From a candidate division KSB1 bacterium (GTDB lineage Bacteria > Zhuqueibacterota > JdFR-76 > DREG01), in contig JADFJB010000131.1 of assembly GCA_022566355.1 (NCBI GenBank), positions 1 through 12,459 on the forward strand: a stretch of DNA of 12,459 bases. Direction: 5' to 3'. The notes below the pieces were generated by a model. It was not told the DNA's origin, made no database searches, and saw only the letters and a program-made list of their open reading frames with translations. The translations under genes and the position numbers were made by a program. Shown piece by piece: positions 7,390 through 12,459 of this stretch. Each line of letters starts with the position of its first letter. Positions within the stretch are counted from its first letter, which is position 1.

Positions 7390-8289
7390 ATGCGTTTAAT
7401 CGGTGAATTAGATAACGAAGCATTTGCACTTACATTTAGCGATGCGCTCTTTGTAAAGGGAATTGAAAACCGTATTCAGGAAGAAAACGGCAAGTGGGCA
7501 ATTTGGGTTCTTGCGGAAGAAAAGTTACAAAAATCCAAAGAATTATTGGATCTTTACAGGAAAAATCCCGAGCACAAAGAATTTCACCAGGCAGCGGAAA
7601 AGGCGTATGAAATTAAAATGGCAGAAGCCAAAGAGGCAACAGCTTATCAAAAGAGTATGGCTGCTGCCAGTAAGAAAATTAGCGGTGTTTTTGAAAGTGG
7701 CACAGGCAGGGTAACGTTATCCCTGATTTTATTTTCAGTTTTTATTGCCCTTTTTTCACTCCTTGGAGAAAATAAAGCCTTTTTAAATCCTTTTTTCATT
7801 ACTGAATACGATATTGCAGGAGATAGAATTCAATGGATGCCAGGCCTTCCTGAAGTTTTTAGCGGTCAGATTTGGCGGCTTATAACACCGATTTTTATTC
7901 ATTTTGGAATCATACATATCTTTTTCAATATGTGGTGGCTAAAATCACTCGGAACCGTCATTGAACACCGAGAGGGACGCGTTTATCTAGGAGTGATGGT
8001 ATTATTAATTGCTGCCCTTTCCAATTTGGGCCAGTACTTATTATCCGGCCCCAGTTTCGGTGGTATGTCTGGTGTAGTGTATGGATTGCTCGGTTATATC
8101 TGGTTTCGAAGTAAATATGATCCGGGATCCGGCTATCATATTGATAATTTTATCGTTCAGTTTATGGTTGTTTGGTTTTTTCTTGGGGTTACCGGGATTA
8201 TCGGAAATATAGCAAATGGTACTCACGGTATCGGCCTGGCATGTGGAATGACATGGGGCTATATCTCATCCCGATTGCGTATTAAATAA
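7390..8289 (+). CDS. Rhomboid family intramembrane serine protease
   Basis: A 299-residue inner-membrane protease that should cleave transmembrane helices. It has a cytoplasmic N-terminal domain (about 1-60, resembling the GlpG N-terminal domain), an Ala/Lys/Glu-rich helical linker (65-97) and a membrane core from about 107. The catalytic dyad is Ser227 (GGMSGVVYG) and His279 (NGTHGIG). The oxyanion-side motif HIFFN (His176, Asn180) and the preceding IWRLITPIFIHFG match the HxxxN rhomboid signature. All catalytic positions are intact. It follows the ferredoxin gene by nine bases. The ribosome binding site is weak, which fits translation coupled to the ferredoxin gene. The substrate is unknown. 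Confidence 0.93.
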   Translation: MRLIGELDNEAFALTFSDALFVKGIENRIQEENGKWAIWVLAEEKLQKSKELLDLYRKNPEHKEFHQAAEKAYEIKMAEAKEATAYQKSMAAASKKISGVFESGTGRVTLSLILFSVFIALFSLLGENKAFLNPFFITEYDIAGDRIQWMPGLPEVFSGQIWRLITPIFIHFGIIHIFFNMWWLKSLGTVIEHREGRVYLGVMVLLIAALSNLGQYLLSGPSFGGMSGVVYGLLGYIWFRSKYDPGSGYHIDNFIVQFMVVWFFLGVTGIIGNIANGTHGIGLACGMTWGYISSRLRIK

Positions 8290-8349
8290 ATATTATGAAT
8301 TCTTAAATGAACATATTCAAAGTCATATTAATCTAAAATATTCCTGCCT

Positions 8350-9165
8350 GTGCGAACAGTTTTATCATTCGGATTCATCACAATTTCAATTTATGTATTT
8401 TTCTGCATCCTGCTTTTTTTCTTCCAGGATAAAATGTTGTTTTTCCCGGATAGAAATATAGGTTCCACACCTCTTTCAATTGGGCTGAGTTTTGAGGAAG
8501 TGTCAATTCTTACCAGGGATAAAGTAAAAATTCACGGTTGGTTTCTGCCGGTGGCAGGGGCTGAGAAAATCTTGTTGTTTTTTCATGGCAACGCCGGCAA
8601 TATTTCTCATCGCCTTGAATCGTTGGAAATTTTTACTCGAATGGGATTGTCGGTATTCATTATCGATTACAGAGGTTATGGGAAAAGCGAAGGTAAACCT
8701 TCGGAACAGGGAACCTATTTGGATGCTGAAGCCGCATGGAATTACCTGACCACTGACAGAAATTATGATCCGAATGAAATTATTGTTTTTGGGCGATCCA
8801 TGGGCGGCAGTTTAGGAACTTATGTGGCTAGTAAGTTTAATCCGGCTGCACTTATATTAGAGTCATCTTTTACTTCAGTCCCTGAGTTAGCAGGAGATAT
8901 TTATTGGTATTTTCCGGTAAAATTACTATCCAGAATAAATTACGATAATCTTGGTAGAATTCAGGATACTAAATGCCCTGTTTTGATTATTCACAGCAAA
9001 GACGATGAAATCATTCCATTCCGGCATGGGCAAAAATTATTCGAAATAGCTAATAACCCAAAGGAATTTCTTGAAATAAATTTCGGACACAACGATGGAT
9101 TTTATCTTTCCGGTGAAAAATATACGGATGGTATCATCAAATTTCTTGGGGATTATTTGAAATGA
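8350..9165 (+). CDS. Membrane-anchored alpha/beta hydrolase (BEM46/ABHD13-like)
   Basis: A 271-residue serine hydrolase with one N-terminal hydrophobic segment (about 5-25) that looks like an uncleaved anchor. The catalytic triad can be placed at Ser150 (GRSMGGSLG nucleophile elbow), Asp219 (HSKDDEIIPF) and His247 (FGHND); HGNAGN (79-84) is the oxyanion-hole loop and DYRGYGKSEG (106-115) a common family block. The start is a GTG at 8350: the frame is closed by a TAA at 8329 and no ATG lies between, and no convincing ribosome binding site is seen. Threonine synthase starts 13 bases after the stop. The substrate cannot be read from sequence; family members include esterases and depalmitoylase-like enzymes. 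Confidence 0.88.
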   Translation: MRTVLSFGFITISIYVFFCILLFFFQDKMLFFPDRNIGSTPLSIGLSFEEVSILTRDKVKIHGWFLPVAGAEKILLFFHGNAGNISHRLESLEIFTRMGLSVFIIDYRGYGKSEGKPSEQGTYLDAEAAWNYLTTDRNYDPNEIIVFGRSMGGSLGTYVASKFNPAALILESSFTSVPELAGDIYWYFPVKLLSRINYDNLGRIQDTKCPVLIIHSKDDEIIPFRHGQKLFEIANNPKEFLEINFGHNDGFYLSGEKYTDGIIKFLGDYLK

Positions 9166-9178
9166 AAGCGAGAATATT

Positions 9179-10348
9179 ATGCAGAGCTATTTAAGTCATT
9201 TGGAATGTGGATTGTGCAACAAGCAATTAGAAGCAGATCGTATCTGGAATTTGTGTCCGGATTGCCAAAAACCTCTTCTGGCACGATATGATTTAAAACA
9301 AGCAGGAGAAGCTGTTTCGCCGGAGGTGATCAAAAATCGGCCGGAATCCTTATGGCGCTATTACGAACTTTTACCCGTTAAAAACAGCGATTATGCCTTA
9401 ACCCTTGGCGAAGGTTTTACTCCTTTGATCCATGCCAAACGATTAGGACAAAAAGTGGGGAGTGATACTTTATACATTAAGGATGAAGGAAATAACCCAA
9501 CGACCTCATTCAAGGCGAGAGGACTTTGCCTGGCTGTTTCCAGGGCATACGAATTGGGGATAAAGGAGTTATCTATTCCTTCCGCCGGAAATGCTGCAGG
9601 AGCAATGAGCGCATACGCAGCACTGGCCGGACTAAAATCTTATGTGTTCATGCCAAAGGATGTTCCACCTCCATTTATTGCCGAATGCAAAGCATTAGGA
9701 GCTGAAATTACATTAGTCGATGGATTGATCACAGACTGCGGTAAAATTGCTGCAAAGGGCGTTGCGGAGTTCGGCAGGTTCGATATTTCGACATTGAAAG
9801 AGCCTTATCGCATCGAAGGGAAAAAAACCATGGGTTATGAATTGGCTGAACAGATGGACTGGAGCCTGCCGGATGTGGTTATTTACCCGACAGGTGGTGG
9901 AACAGGTCTGATAGGGATGTGGAAAGCATTTGATGAAATGGAAAAATTAGGTTGGATCGATTCCAAACGGCCGAGGATGGTGACAGTGCAGTCCGAAGGT
10001 TGTGCACCGATGGTGAAAGCATTCGATGACGGCTCTGAATTTGCCACACCGTGGCAGGGTGCAAAGACGATTGCAGATGGTTTGCGTGTTCCCGCTGCAG
10101 TGGGTGATTTCCTGATCTTAAGAGCGCTGCGGGAAAGTAAAGGTACTGCGATAGCTGTTTCAGACGAGGATATGATCCAGGCTGCAAACTTGATTGGATC
10201 CACCCAGGGACTGTTCGTCGCTCCGGAAGGCGGGGCAACCCTGGTCGCCTATCAAAAGCTGAAAGAAAGCGGCTGGCTCCATGAGAGTGAGAAGGTTGTA
10301 CTGTTTAACACCGGCAGTGGTTACAAATATTATTCATTGTGGAAGTGA
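9179..10348 (+). CDS. thrC: Threonine synthase, zinc-ribbon type
   Basis: A PLP enzyme converting O-phospho-homoserine to threonine. The 389-residue protein starts with a zinc-ribbon (Cys10, Cys13, Cys26, Cys29), as in many archaeal and bacterial threonine synthases. The PLP lysine is Lys112 in NNPTTSFKARG; SAGNAAGA (135-142) and PTGGGTGLIGMWKAF (about 236-250) bind the cofactor and its phosphate. The C-terminus FNTGSGYKYYSLWK is intact and recurs as fragments downstream. Cysteate synthase and other fold-type II relatives are possible but less likely. It ends the co-directional run and faces the convergent hicB/hicA region. Confidence 0.92.
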   Translation: MQSYLSHLECGLCNKQLEADRIWNLCPDCQKPLLARYDLKQAGEAVSPEVIKNRPESLWRYYELLPVKNSDYALTLGEGFTPLIHAKRLGQKVGSDTLYIKDEGNNPTTSFKARGLCLAVSRAYELGIKELSIPSAGNAAGAMSAYAALAGLKSYVFMPKDVPPPFIAECKALGAEITLVDGLITDCGKIAAKGVAEFGRFDISTLKEPYRIEGKKTMGYELAEQMDWSLPDVVIYPTGGGTGLIGMWKAFDEMEKLGWIDSKRPRMVTVQSEGCAPMVKAFDDGSEFATPWQGAKTIADGLRVPAAVGDFLILRALRESKGTAIAVSDEDMIQAANLIGSTQGLFVAPEGGATLVAYQKLKESGWLHESEKVVLFNTGSGYKYYSLWK

Positions 10349-10379
10349 GGCAGTGGTAACATATTAAGAAAGCCTTTTG

Positions 10380-10522
10380 TTAATCTTTTACGAGGCCATC
10401 TTCTATTTCAGTGTGCCTTGGAATAGGTTGGCTTTTTCCCGATTGAGGATTTTTATACCAATCATGATTGGCGCCATGACGTATAAAAACACTACCATTT
10501 GACTTAATTGTTTTCTTTTCAA
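10380..10522 (-). pseudogene. hicA: Broken hicA toxin gene, copy 1
   Basis: HicA toxins are small mRNA interferases with a double-stranded-RNA-binding-like fold and a catalytic His. From a TTG at 10522, overlapping the hicB stop as TTGA, the frame begins KRKQL and then shifts. In the other frame, from 10502, it encodes SNGSVFIRHGANHDWYKNP and then QSGKSQPIPRHTEIEDGLVKD, a clear HicA core with the RHG...H motif. Compared with copy 2, 13 bases are missing between two AAAACAATT repeats, which causes the frameshift. The C-terminus also ends early at 10380-10382. The toxin is almost certainly not made. Confidence 0.82.
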
Positions 10523-10710
10523 ATCGCTATTTCCAATAGCTGAAAAGGTTCTGCATCTGGCACCAAACCTTTTTGAATATCATGATAAATCTCTATTAGA
10601 TTGTCTTTTAATTCACCGATTGTTTTTCCCTGGCTTTCATAATCGGGGTGTTGTTGTATATGCCCGATAAACCATTCTTTTTCTTTTTTATAGACAATAT
10701 TTAATTTCAA
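10519..10710 (-). CDS. hicB: HicB-family antitoxin, copy 1
   Basis: A 63-residue protein of the HicB RNase-H-like antitoxin fold: MKLNIVYKKEKEWFIGHI, then PDYESQGKTIGELKDNLIEIY. It contains only this domain; the C-terminal DNA-binding domain of longer HicB proteins is absent, as in many short forms. GGAGA sits upstream at the usual distance, but the start codon is TTG where copy 2 has ATG, so expression may be weaker. It differs from copy 2 at three residues (17, 32, 61). The partner toxin gene overlapping its stop is broken, so this is now an orphan antitoxin that might still neutralise a related HicA elsewhere. Confidence 0.85.
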   Translation of the reverse strand: MKLNIVYKKEKEWFIGHIQQHPDYESQGKTIGELKDNLIEIYHDIQKGLVPDAEPFQLLEIAI

Positions 10711-10784
10711 GAAAATCTCCTTTTAATTTTTTAAGTCGAACGTGGATGTATGTATTATTCATGTTATAAATATAAATAGATTAT

Positions 10785-10897
10785 CCAGATGGTGCAAGTC
10801 CCTTATTAACGAGTTGAGACGCGTCCTCCGCTCCTCGGCGGAAGTCCATTAGTAAGCTGCAAGAGCCTGTCTCGGGCTTGAACCGGGGGTGTCCCGT
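10785..10897 (+). ncRNA. GC-rich structured-RNA fragment, possibly part of a group II intron
   Basis: This stretch is much richer in GC than its surroundings and has no coding frame. It can form a series of hairpins: TCCGC/GCGGA (10827-10842), AGCCTG/CGGGCT (10864-10878) and CGGG/CCCG (10884-10896). Phrases such as GGTGCAAGTCCC followed by repeated short stems remind me of domain I of bacterial group II introns, but no reverse transcriptase, domain V or 3' end is present, so it would be a remnant. The strand is assumed from that resemblance. It runs straight into the second thrC tail. Confidence 0.35.
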
Positions 10898-11052
10898 TGG
10901 GTCTAACCAGGGTTTGTTCATCGGTCCTGAAGGTGGAACAACCCTGGTCGTCTACCAAAAGCTAAAGGAAAGATCGCTGGATCGCGGAGAATGAGAAAGT
11001 GGTATTGTTTAACATCGGTAGTGGTTACAAATATTATTCTTTGTGGAAGTGA
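10897..11052 (+). pseudogene. thrC: Diverged fragment of the thrC 3' end, copy 2
   Basis: Collinear with the last 50 or so codons of thrC (native about 10192-10348). Translated in register it reads VGSNQGLFIGPEGGTTL and VVYQKLKE, with many third-position changes, so it descends from a functional but diverged gene. A one-base insertion in GAAAGATCGCTGG breaks the frame and creates a TGA; the tail SGYKYYSLWK and its TGA (11050-11052) can still be read after the shift. No N-terminal part or start is present. Confidence 0.92.
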
Positions 11053-11089
11053 GGCTGATTGGTAATTCTTCTTTCTTGGATGAAGAGGC

Positions 11090-11545
11090 TTAATATTCTT
11101 TTGCAATACGCATTGCCTCAGAATATAGAGTACCACTTATTCTAAAACCAACTTCCTGAAAATTATCGAGAATAGGTTTGATTTCAGATATTATTCCTCG
11201 ATCTTTTGCTCGTAATATTAAACCAATTGTTCCAATTACTTTAAGACTTAACTCTTTTGCTATTCGTCTAGCTTTTTTATCATCAAGAAGAATATGAATG
11301 TTACTAATTTCAAGCGCTAAAGCTATTGCTTCTGATTCTCCATCGCCAATTTGAGTACATAAGGAAGAAACAACCGCAATATTTTTTACTGTTTTTACAG
11401 AAATTTTCTTTATCTTATTTCCGATTTCCTTTTGTACAGCTTCAGGAATTAAAATAATCTCAACTGATTTTAACAGTATTTCAAGATGTCCAATTCTTTC
11501 AAGAGCAATTATGCAGGAACTATTGCATACAATATTTTTAATCAT
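11090..11545 (-). CDS. DUF3368 PIN-domain nuclease, probable toxin
   Basis: A 151-residue PIN-like protein, likely the toxin of a UPF0175/DUF3368 pair; PIN toxins are metal-dependent RNases. The order fits the family: NIVCNSSCIIALERIGHLEIL at the N-terminus, IPEAVQKEI, GDGESEAIALALE (67-79) with acidic residues Glu70/Glu72, then HILLDDKKARRIAKEL with Asp88/Asp89, and KVIGTIGLILRAKDRGII. The first PIN Asp is Asn8 here, a variation I believe is common in this subfamily but which makes activity uncertain. Its ATG overlaps the end of the upstream antitoxin gene by eight bases. The C-terminal region (130-151) is intact. Confidence 0.85.
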   Translation of the reverse strand: MIKNIVCNSSCIIALERIGHLEILLKSVEIILIPEAVQKEIGNKIKKISVKTVKNIAVVSSLCTQIGDGESEAIALALEISNIHILLDDKKARRIAKELSLKVIGTIGLILRAKDRGIISEIKPILDNFQEVGFRISGTLYSEAMRIAKEY

Positions 11546-11759
11546 ATGATTGTTCTTGCTTTAGATCTTCAGCAGGATGATCAAATATTGGGACATTGTA
11601 TTTATCCAATAACTCCATAAAAGCACGCTTAGAATAACCTGAATACTTTGCAGCTTGTCCTAGAGATAATTTTCCAGTTTCAAAGAGTTTTATCATAAGT
11701 AATAATTTTGCCTCTTCCTGCTGAACTTCAGAAGGAAGTTGTATTTGCAATACATACAT
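11538..11759 (-). CDS. UPF0175-family antitoxin
   Basis: A 73-residue protein with a short N-terminal strand, LQIQLPSEV, and a helix-turn-helix-like segment, FETGKLSLGQAAKYSGYSKRAFMELLDKYNVPIF (about 26-59), typical of UPF0175, the usual partner of DUF3368 nucleases. It should bind the toxin and repress its own promoter. The ATG at 11759 has AGG seven bases upstream; a second ATG four bases downstream (11755) is out of frame. The acidic, Gln-rich tail overlaps the toxin gene by eight bases. Confidence 0.85.
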   Translation of the reverse strand: MYVLQIQLPSEVQQEEAKLLLMIKLFETGKLSLGQAAKYSGYSKRAFMELLDKYNVPIFDHPAEDLKQEQSYD

Positions 11760-11954
11760 AAAAATACCTATCTTTTATTTAACTTATTAGAATACTATAA
11801 ATTCACTAAAATTTAGTGTTTCTTTCCCTCAATAATCAAGTAATAATTTTTTGATTCTTCATCAATTTATATATTTTTTGTTCTGTTTTCTCCATCCAGC
11901 TAACGACTCGAGTTAACCCGATATTTCAGCATAAGATGAACTTGATTACTTGTC
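11760..11954. other. AT-rich promoter region of the UPF0175/DUF3368 operon, rest without gene
   Basis: No gene is seen. The part nearest 11760 must carry the leftward promoter; TATAGT or TATTCT about 30-40 bases before the antitoxin ATG are possible -10 boxes. The remainder, up to the third thrC tail, is featureless apart from a small palindrome ACTCGAGT near 11908-11915. Confidence 0.4.
11804..11818. promoter_or_regulatory. Candidate autoregulatory operator of the UPF0175/DUF3368 operon
   Basis: CACTAAA (11804-11810) and TTTAGTG (11812-11818) form a perfect 7-base inverted repeat around one base, 45 bases before the antitoxin start and just upstream of possible -10 sequences. The antitoxin's DNA-binding-like segment makes self-repression here plausible. 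This is an inference from position and symmetry. Confidence 0.42.
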
Positions 11955-12049
11955 CAAAAGCTGAAAGAAAGCGGCTGGATCGATGAGAATGAGAAAGTTG
12001 TTCTGTTCAACACCGGCAGTGGTTATAAATATTATTCTTTATGAAGTGA
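11955..12049 (+). pseudogene. thrC: Diverged fragment of the thrC 3' end, copy 3
   Basis: About the last 32 codons of thrC: QKLKESGWIDENEKVV, then LFNTGSGYKYYSL, in one frame. Loss of one G turns the native LWK-stop into an immediate TGA (12042-12044); the ancestral stop can be seen at 12047-12049. Copies 2 and 3 share CTGGATCG and GAGAATGAGAAAGT where native thrC differs, so they resemble each other more than native thrC in that segment. Confidence 0.9.
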
Positions 12050-12064
12050 AGCAGTTGTAACATG

Positions 12065-12238
12065 CTACGAAAGTCTTTTTATTATTCTTATAGCGAGGCC
12101 ATCATCTATTTCAGTATGCCTCGGGACAGGTTGGTTTTTCCTGATTGAGGTTTTTTATACCAAATCAGAATTGGCACCGTGGCGCATAAAAACACTACCA
12201 TTTGACTTAATTGTTTTAATCAATTGTTTTCTTTTCAA
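12065..12238 (-). pseudogene. hicA: Broken hicA toxin gene, copy 2
   Basis: From a TTG at 12238, overlapping the hicB stop as TTGA, the frame reads KRKQLIKTIKSNGSVFMRHG and then ANSD, a normal HicA start. It then meets an extra T (GATTTGG where copy 1 has GATTGG), giving a stop at 12155-12157. A later one-base loss (AAAAACC against AAAAAGCC) restores the original frame, which then reads QPVPRHTEIDDGLAIRIIKRLS up to a TAG at 12065-12067. The N-terminus missing from copy 1 is intact here, but the catalytic-core region is out of frame, so it is also inactive, by different lesions. Confidence 0.82.
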
Positions 12239-12426
12239 ATCGCTACTTCCAATAGCTGAAAAGGTTCGGCATCCGGCACCAAACCTTTTTGAATATCATG
12301 ATAAATCTCTATTAGATTGTCTTTTAATTCATCGATTGTTTTTCCCTGGCTTTCATAATCGGGGTGTTGTTGGATATACCCGATAAACCATTCTTTTTCT
12401 TTTTTATAGACAATATTTAATTTCAT
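12235..12426 (-). CDS. hicB: HicB-family antitoxin, copy 2
   Basis: Sixty-three residues, differing from copy 1 only at residues 17 (Tyr for His), 32 (Asp for Gly) and 61 (Val for Ile). It starts with ATG at 12426, with GGAGA upstream at a normal distance, so it should be the better expressed copy. It comes first in a hicB-hicA order with a four-base overlap, as usual for translationally coupled pairs, but its hicA is frameshifted. Confidence 0.86.
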   Translation of the reverse strand: MKLNIVYKKEKEWFIGYIQQHPDYESQGKTIDELKDNLIEIYHDIQKGLVPDAEPFQLLEVAI

Positions 12427-12459
12427 GAAATTCTCCTTTTAATTTTTTAAGTCGAACGT

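Larger units (their letters stand above)
10253..10743. repeat. Long direct repeat, unit A (thrC 3' end plus hicBA)
   Basis: From CAAAAGCT in thrC to AAGTCGAACGT, this stretch is collinear with 11955-12459. Similarity is high over hicB and its upstream bases and visibly lower, with indels, over the thrC tail and hicA. Unit A lacks 13 bases that unit B has inside hicA. The repeat is in the same orientation as unit B, about 1.7 kb away. Confidence 0.92.
11955..12459. repeat. Long direct repeat, unit B (thrC tail plus hicBA), reaching the window edge
   Basis: Direct-repeat partner of 10253-10743 (unit A). The match still holds at the last base of the window, so the unit may be longer. Its hicB part is nearly identical to unit A (I count seven differences over 192 bases), while the thrC tail and hicA parts differ far more. 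Confidence 0.92.

Noticed and set aside
9879-10238. Long minus-strand frames inside thrC
   Set aside because: They are opposite to well-conserved threonine synthase coding sequence and show low-complexity composition typical of antisense frames.
10458-10471. Perfect 14-base palindrome CCAATCATGATTGG
   Set aside because: It falls inside the hicA core and encodes the ANHDW residues. It is not kept in copy 2, so it is probably a coincidence and not an operator.
10918-11136. Minus-strand frame of 72 codons across the thrC fragment
   Set aside because: It is antisense to thrC homology, has no family resemblance, and crosses a junction between unrelated segments.
11895-11930. Possible integron attC-like site (TAAC...GTTA around ACTCGAGT)
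   Set aside because: Only short core-like matches are seen, there is no recurrence at the other module boundary, and no integrase lies in the window. The repeated boundary element is the thrC tail.
12171-12386. Plus-strand frame of 71 codons over the second hicBA
   Set aside because: It is a shadow of hicB and hicA on the opposite strand; the minus-strand products are recognisable families.
1-12459. CRISPR arrays, tRNA or rRNA genes, complete insertion sequences
   Set aside because: No regularly spaced short repeats, cloverleaf-like sequence, rRNA-like stretch or transposase was seen on either strand.

Overview
The window looks like a chromosomal segment of an AT-rich (roughly 40% GC by eye) Gram-negative bacterium using the standard bacterial code: UGA ends several genes here, and lipoprotein signal peptides are present. 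The gene mix (metallo-beta-lactamase/rhodanese fusion, NatAB-type exporter, class II DAHP synthase, ThyX, seleno-thioredoxin, DUF3368/UPF0175 pair) suggests an uncultured environmental lineage, perhaps of the FCB/Calditrichota/KSB1 kind. That placement is a low-confidence guess.

Region 1 (1-3017). The 3' part of a metallo-beta-lactamase/double-rhodanese gene on the plus strand converges with a minus-strand ABC exporter pair, ATPase then permease, whose stop and start codons overlap as TAATG. Region 2 (3018-6220). After a divergent intergenic region come a class II DAHP synthase, a flavin-dependent thymidylate synthase (TTG start) and a small thioredoxin-like lipoprotein with an in-frame TGA at codon 54. 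The TGA takes the place of the first Cys of a CxxC motif (UPFC) and lies at the base of a hairpin. I read it as a selenoprotein. A strong intrinsic terminator closes this block.

Region 3 (6221-10348). A co-directional run: cyclophilin-type peptidyl-prolyl isomerase lipoprotein, [2Fe-2S] ferredoxin, rhomboid protease, membrane-anchored alpha/beta hydrolase, threonine synthase. Spacings are short between several of them, so parts may be co-transcribed. This is housekeeping and envelope-maintenance content.

Region 4 (10349-12459). An accretion zone directly behind threonine synthase. The 3' end of thrC recurs twice more as diverged, broken fragments (10897-11052 and 11955-12049). Between the thrC tails lie toxin-antitoxin cargoes: hicB plus a broken hicA, a GC-rich structured-RNA fragment resembling part of a group II intron, and a UPF0175 antitoxin/DUF3368 PIN toxin pair. 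The third tail begins a second hicB/broken-hicA unit that reaches the window edge. Both hicA copies are disabled by different mutations while both hicB copies remain intact and almost identical. The layout suggests that the thrC 3' end is a recurrent integration or recombination site.

The two results most worth following are the overlooked selenoprotein at 5760-6164, which naive gene calling would reduce to a 71-residue fragment starting at 5949, and the thrC-tail-bounded toxin-antitoxin modules.
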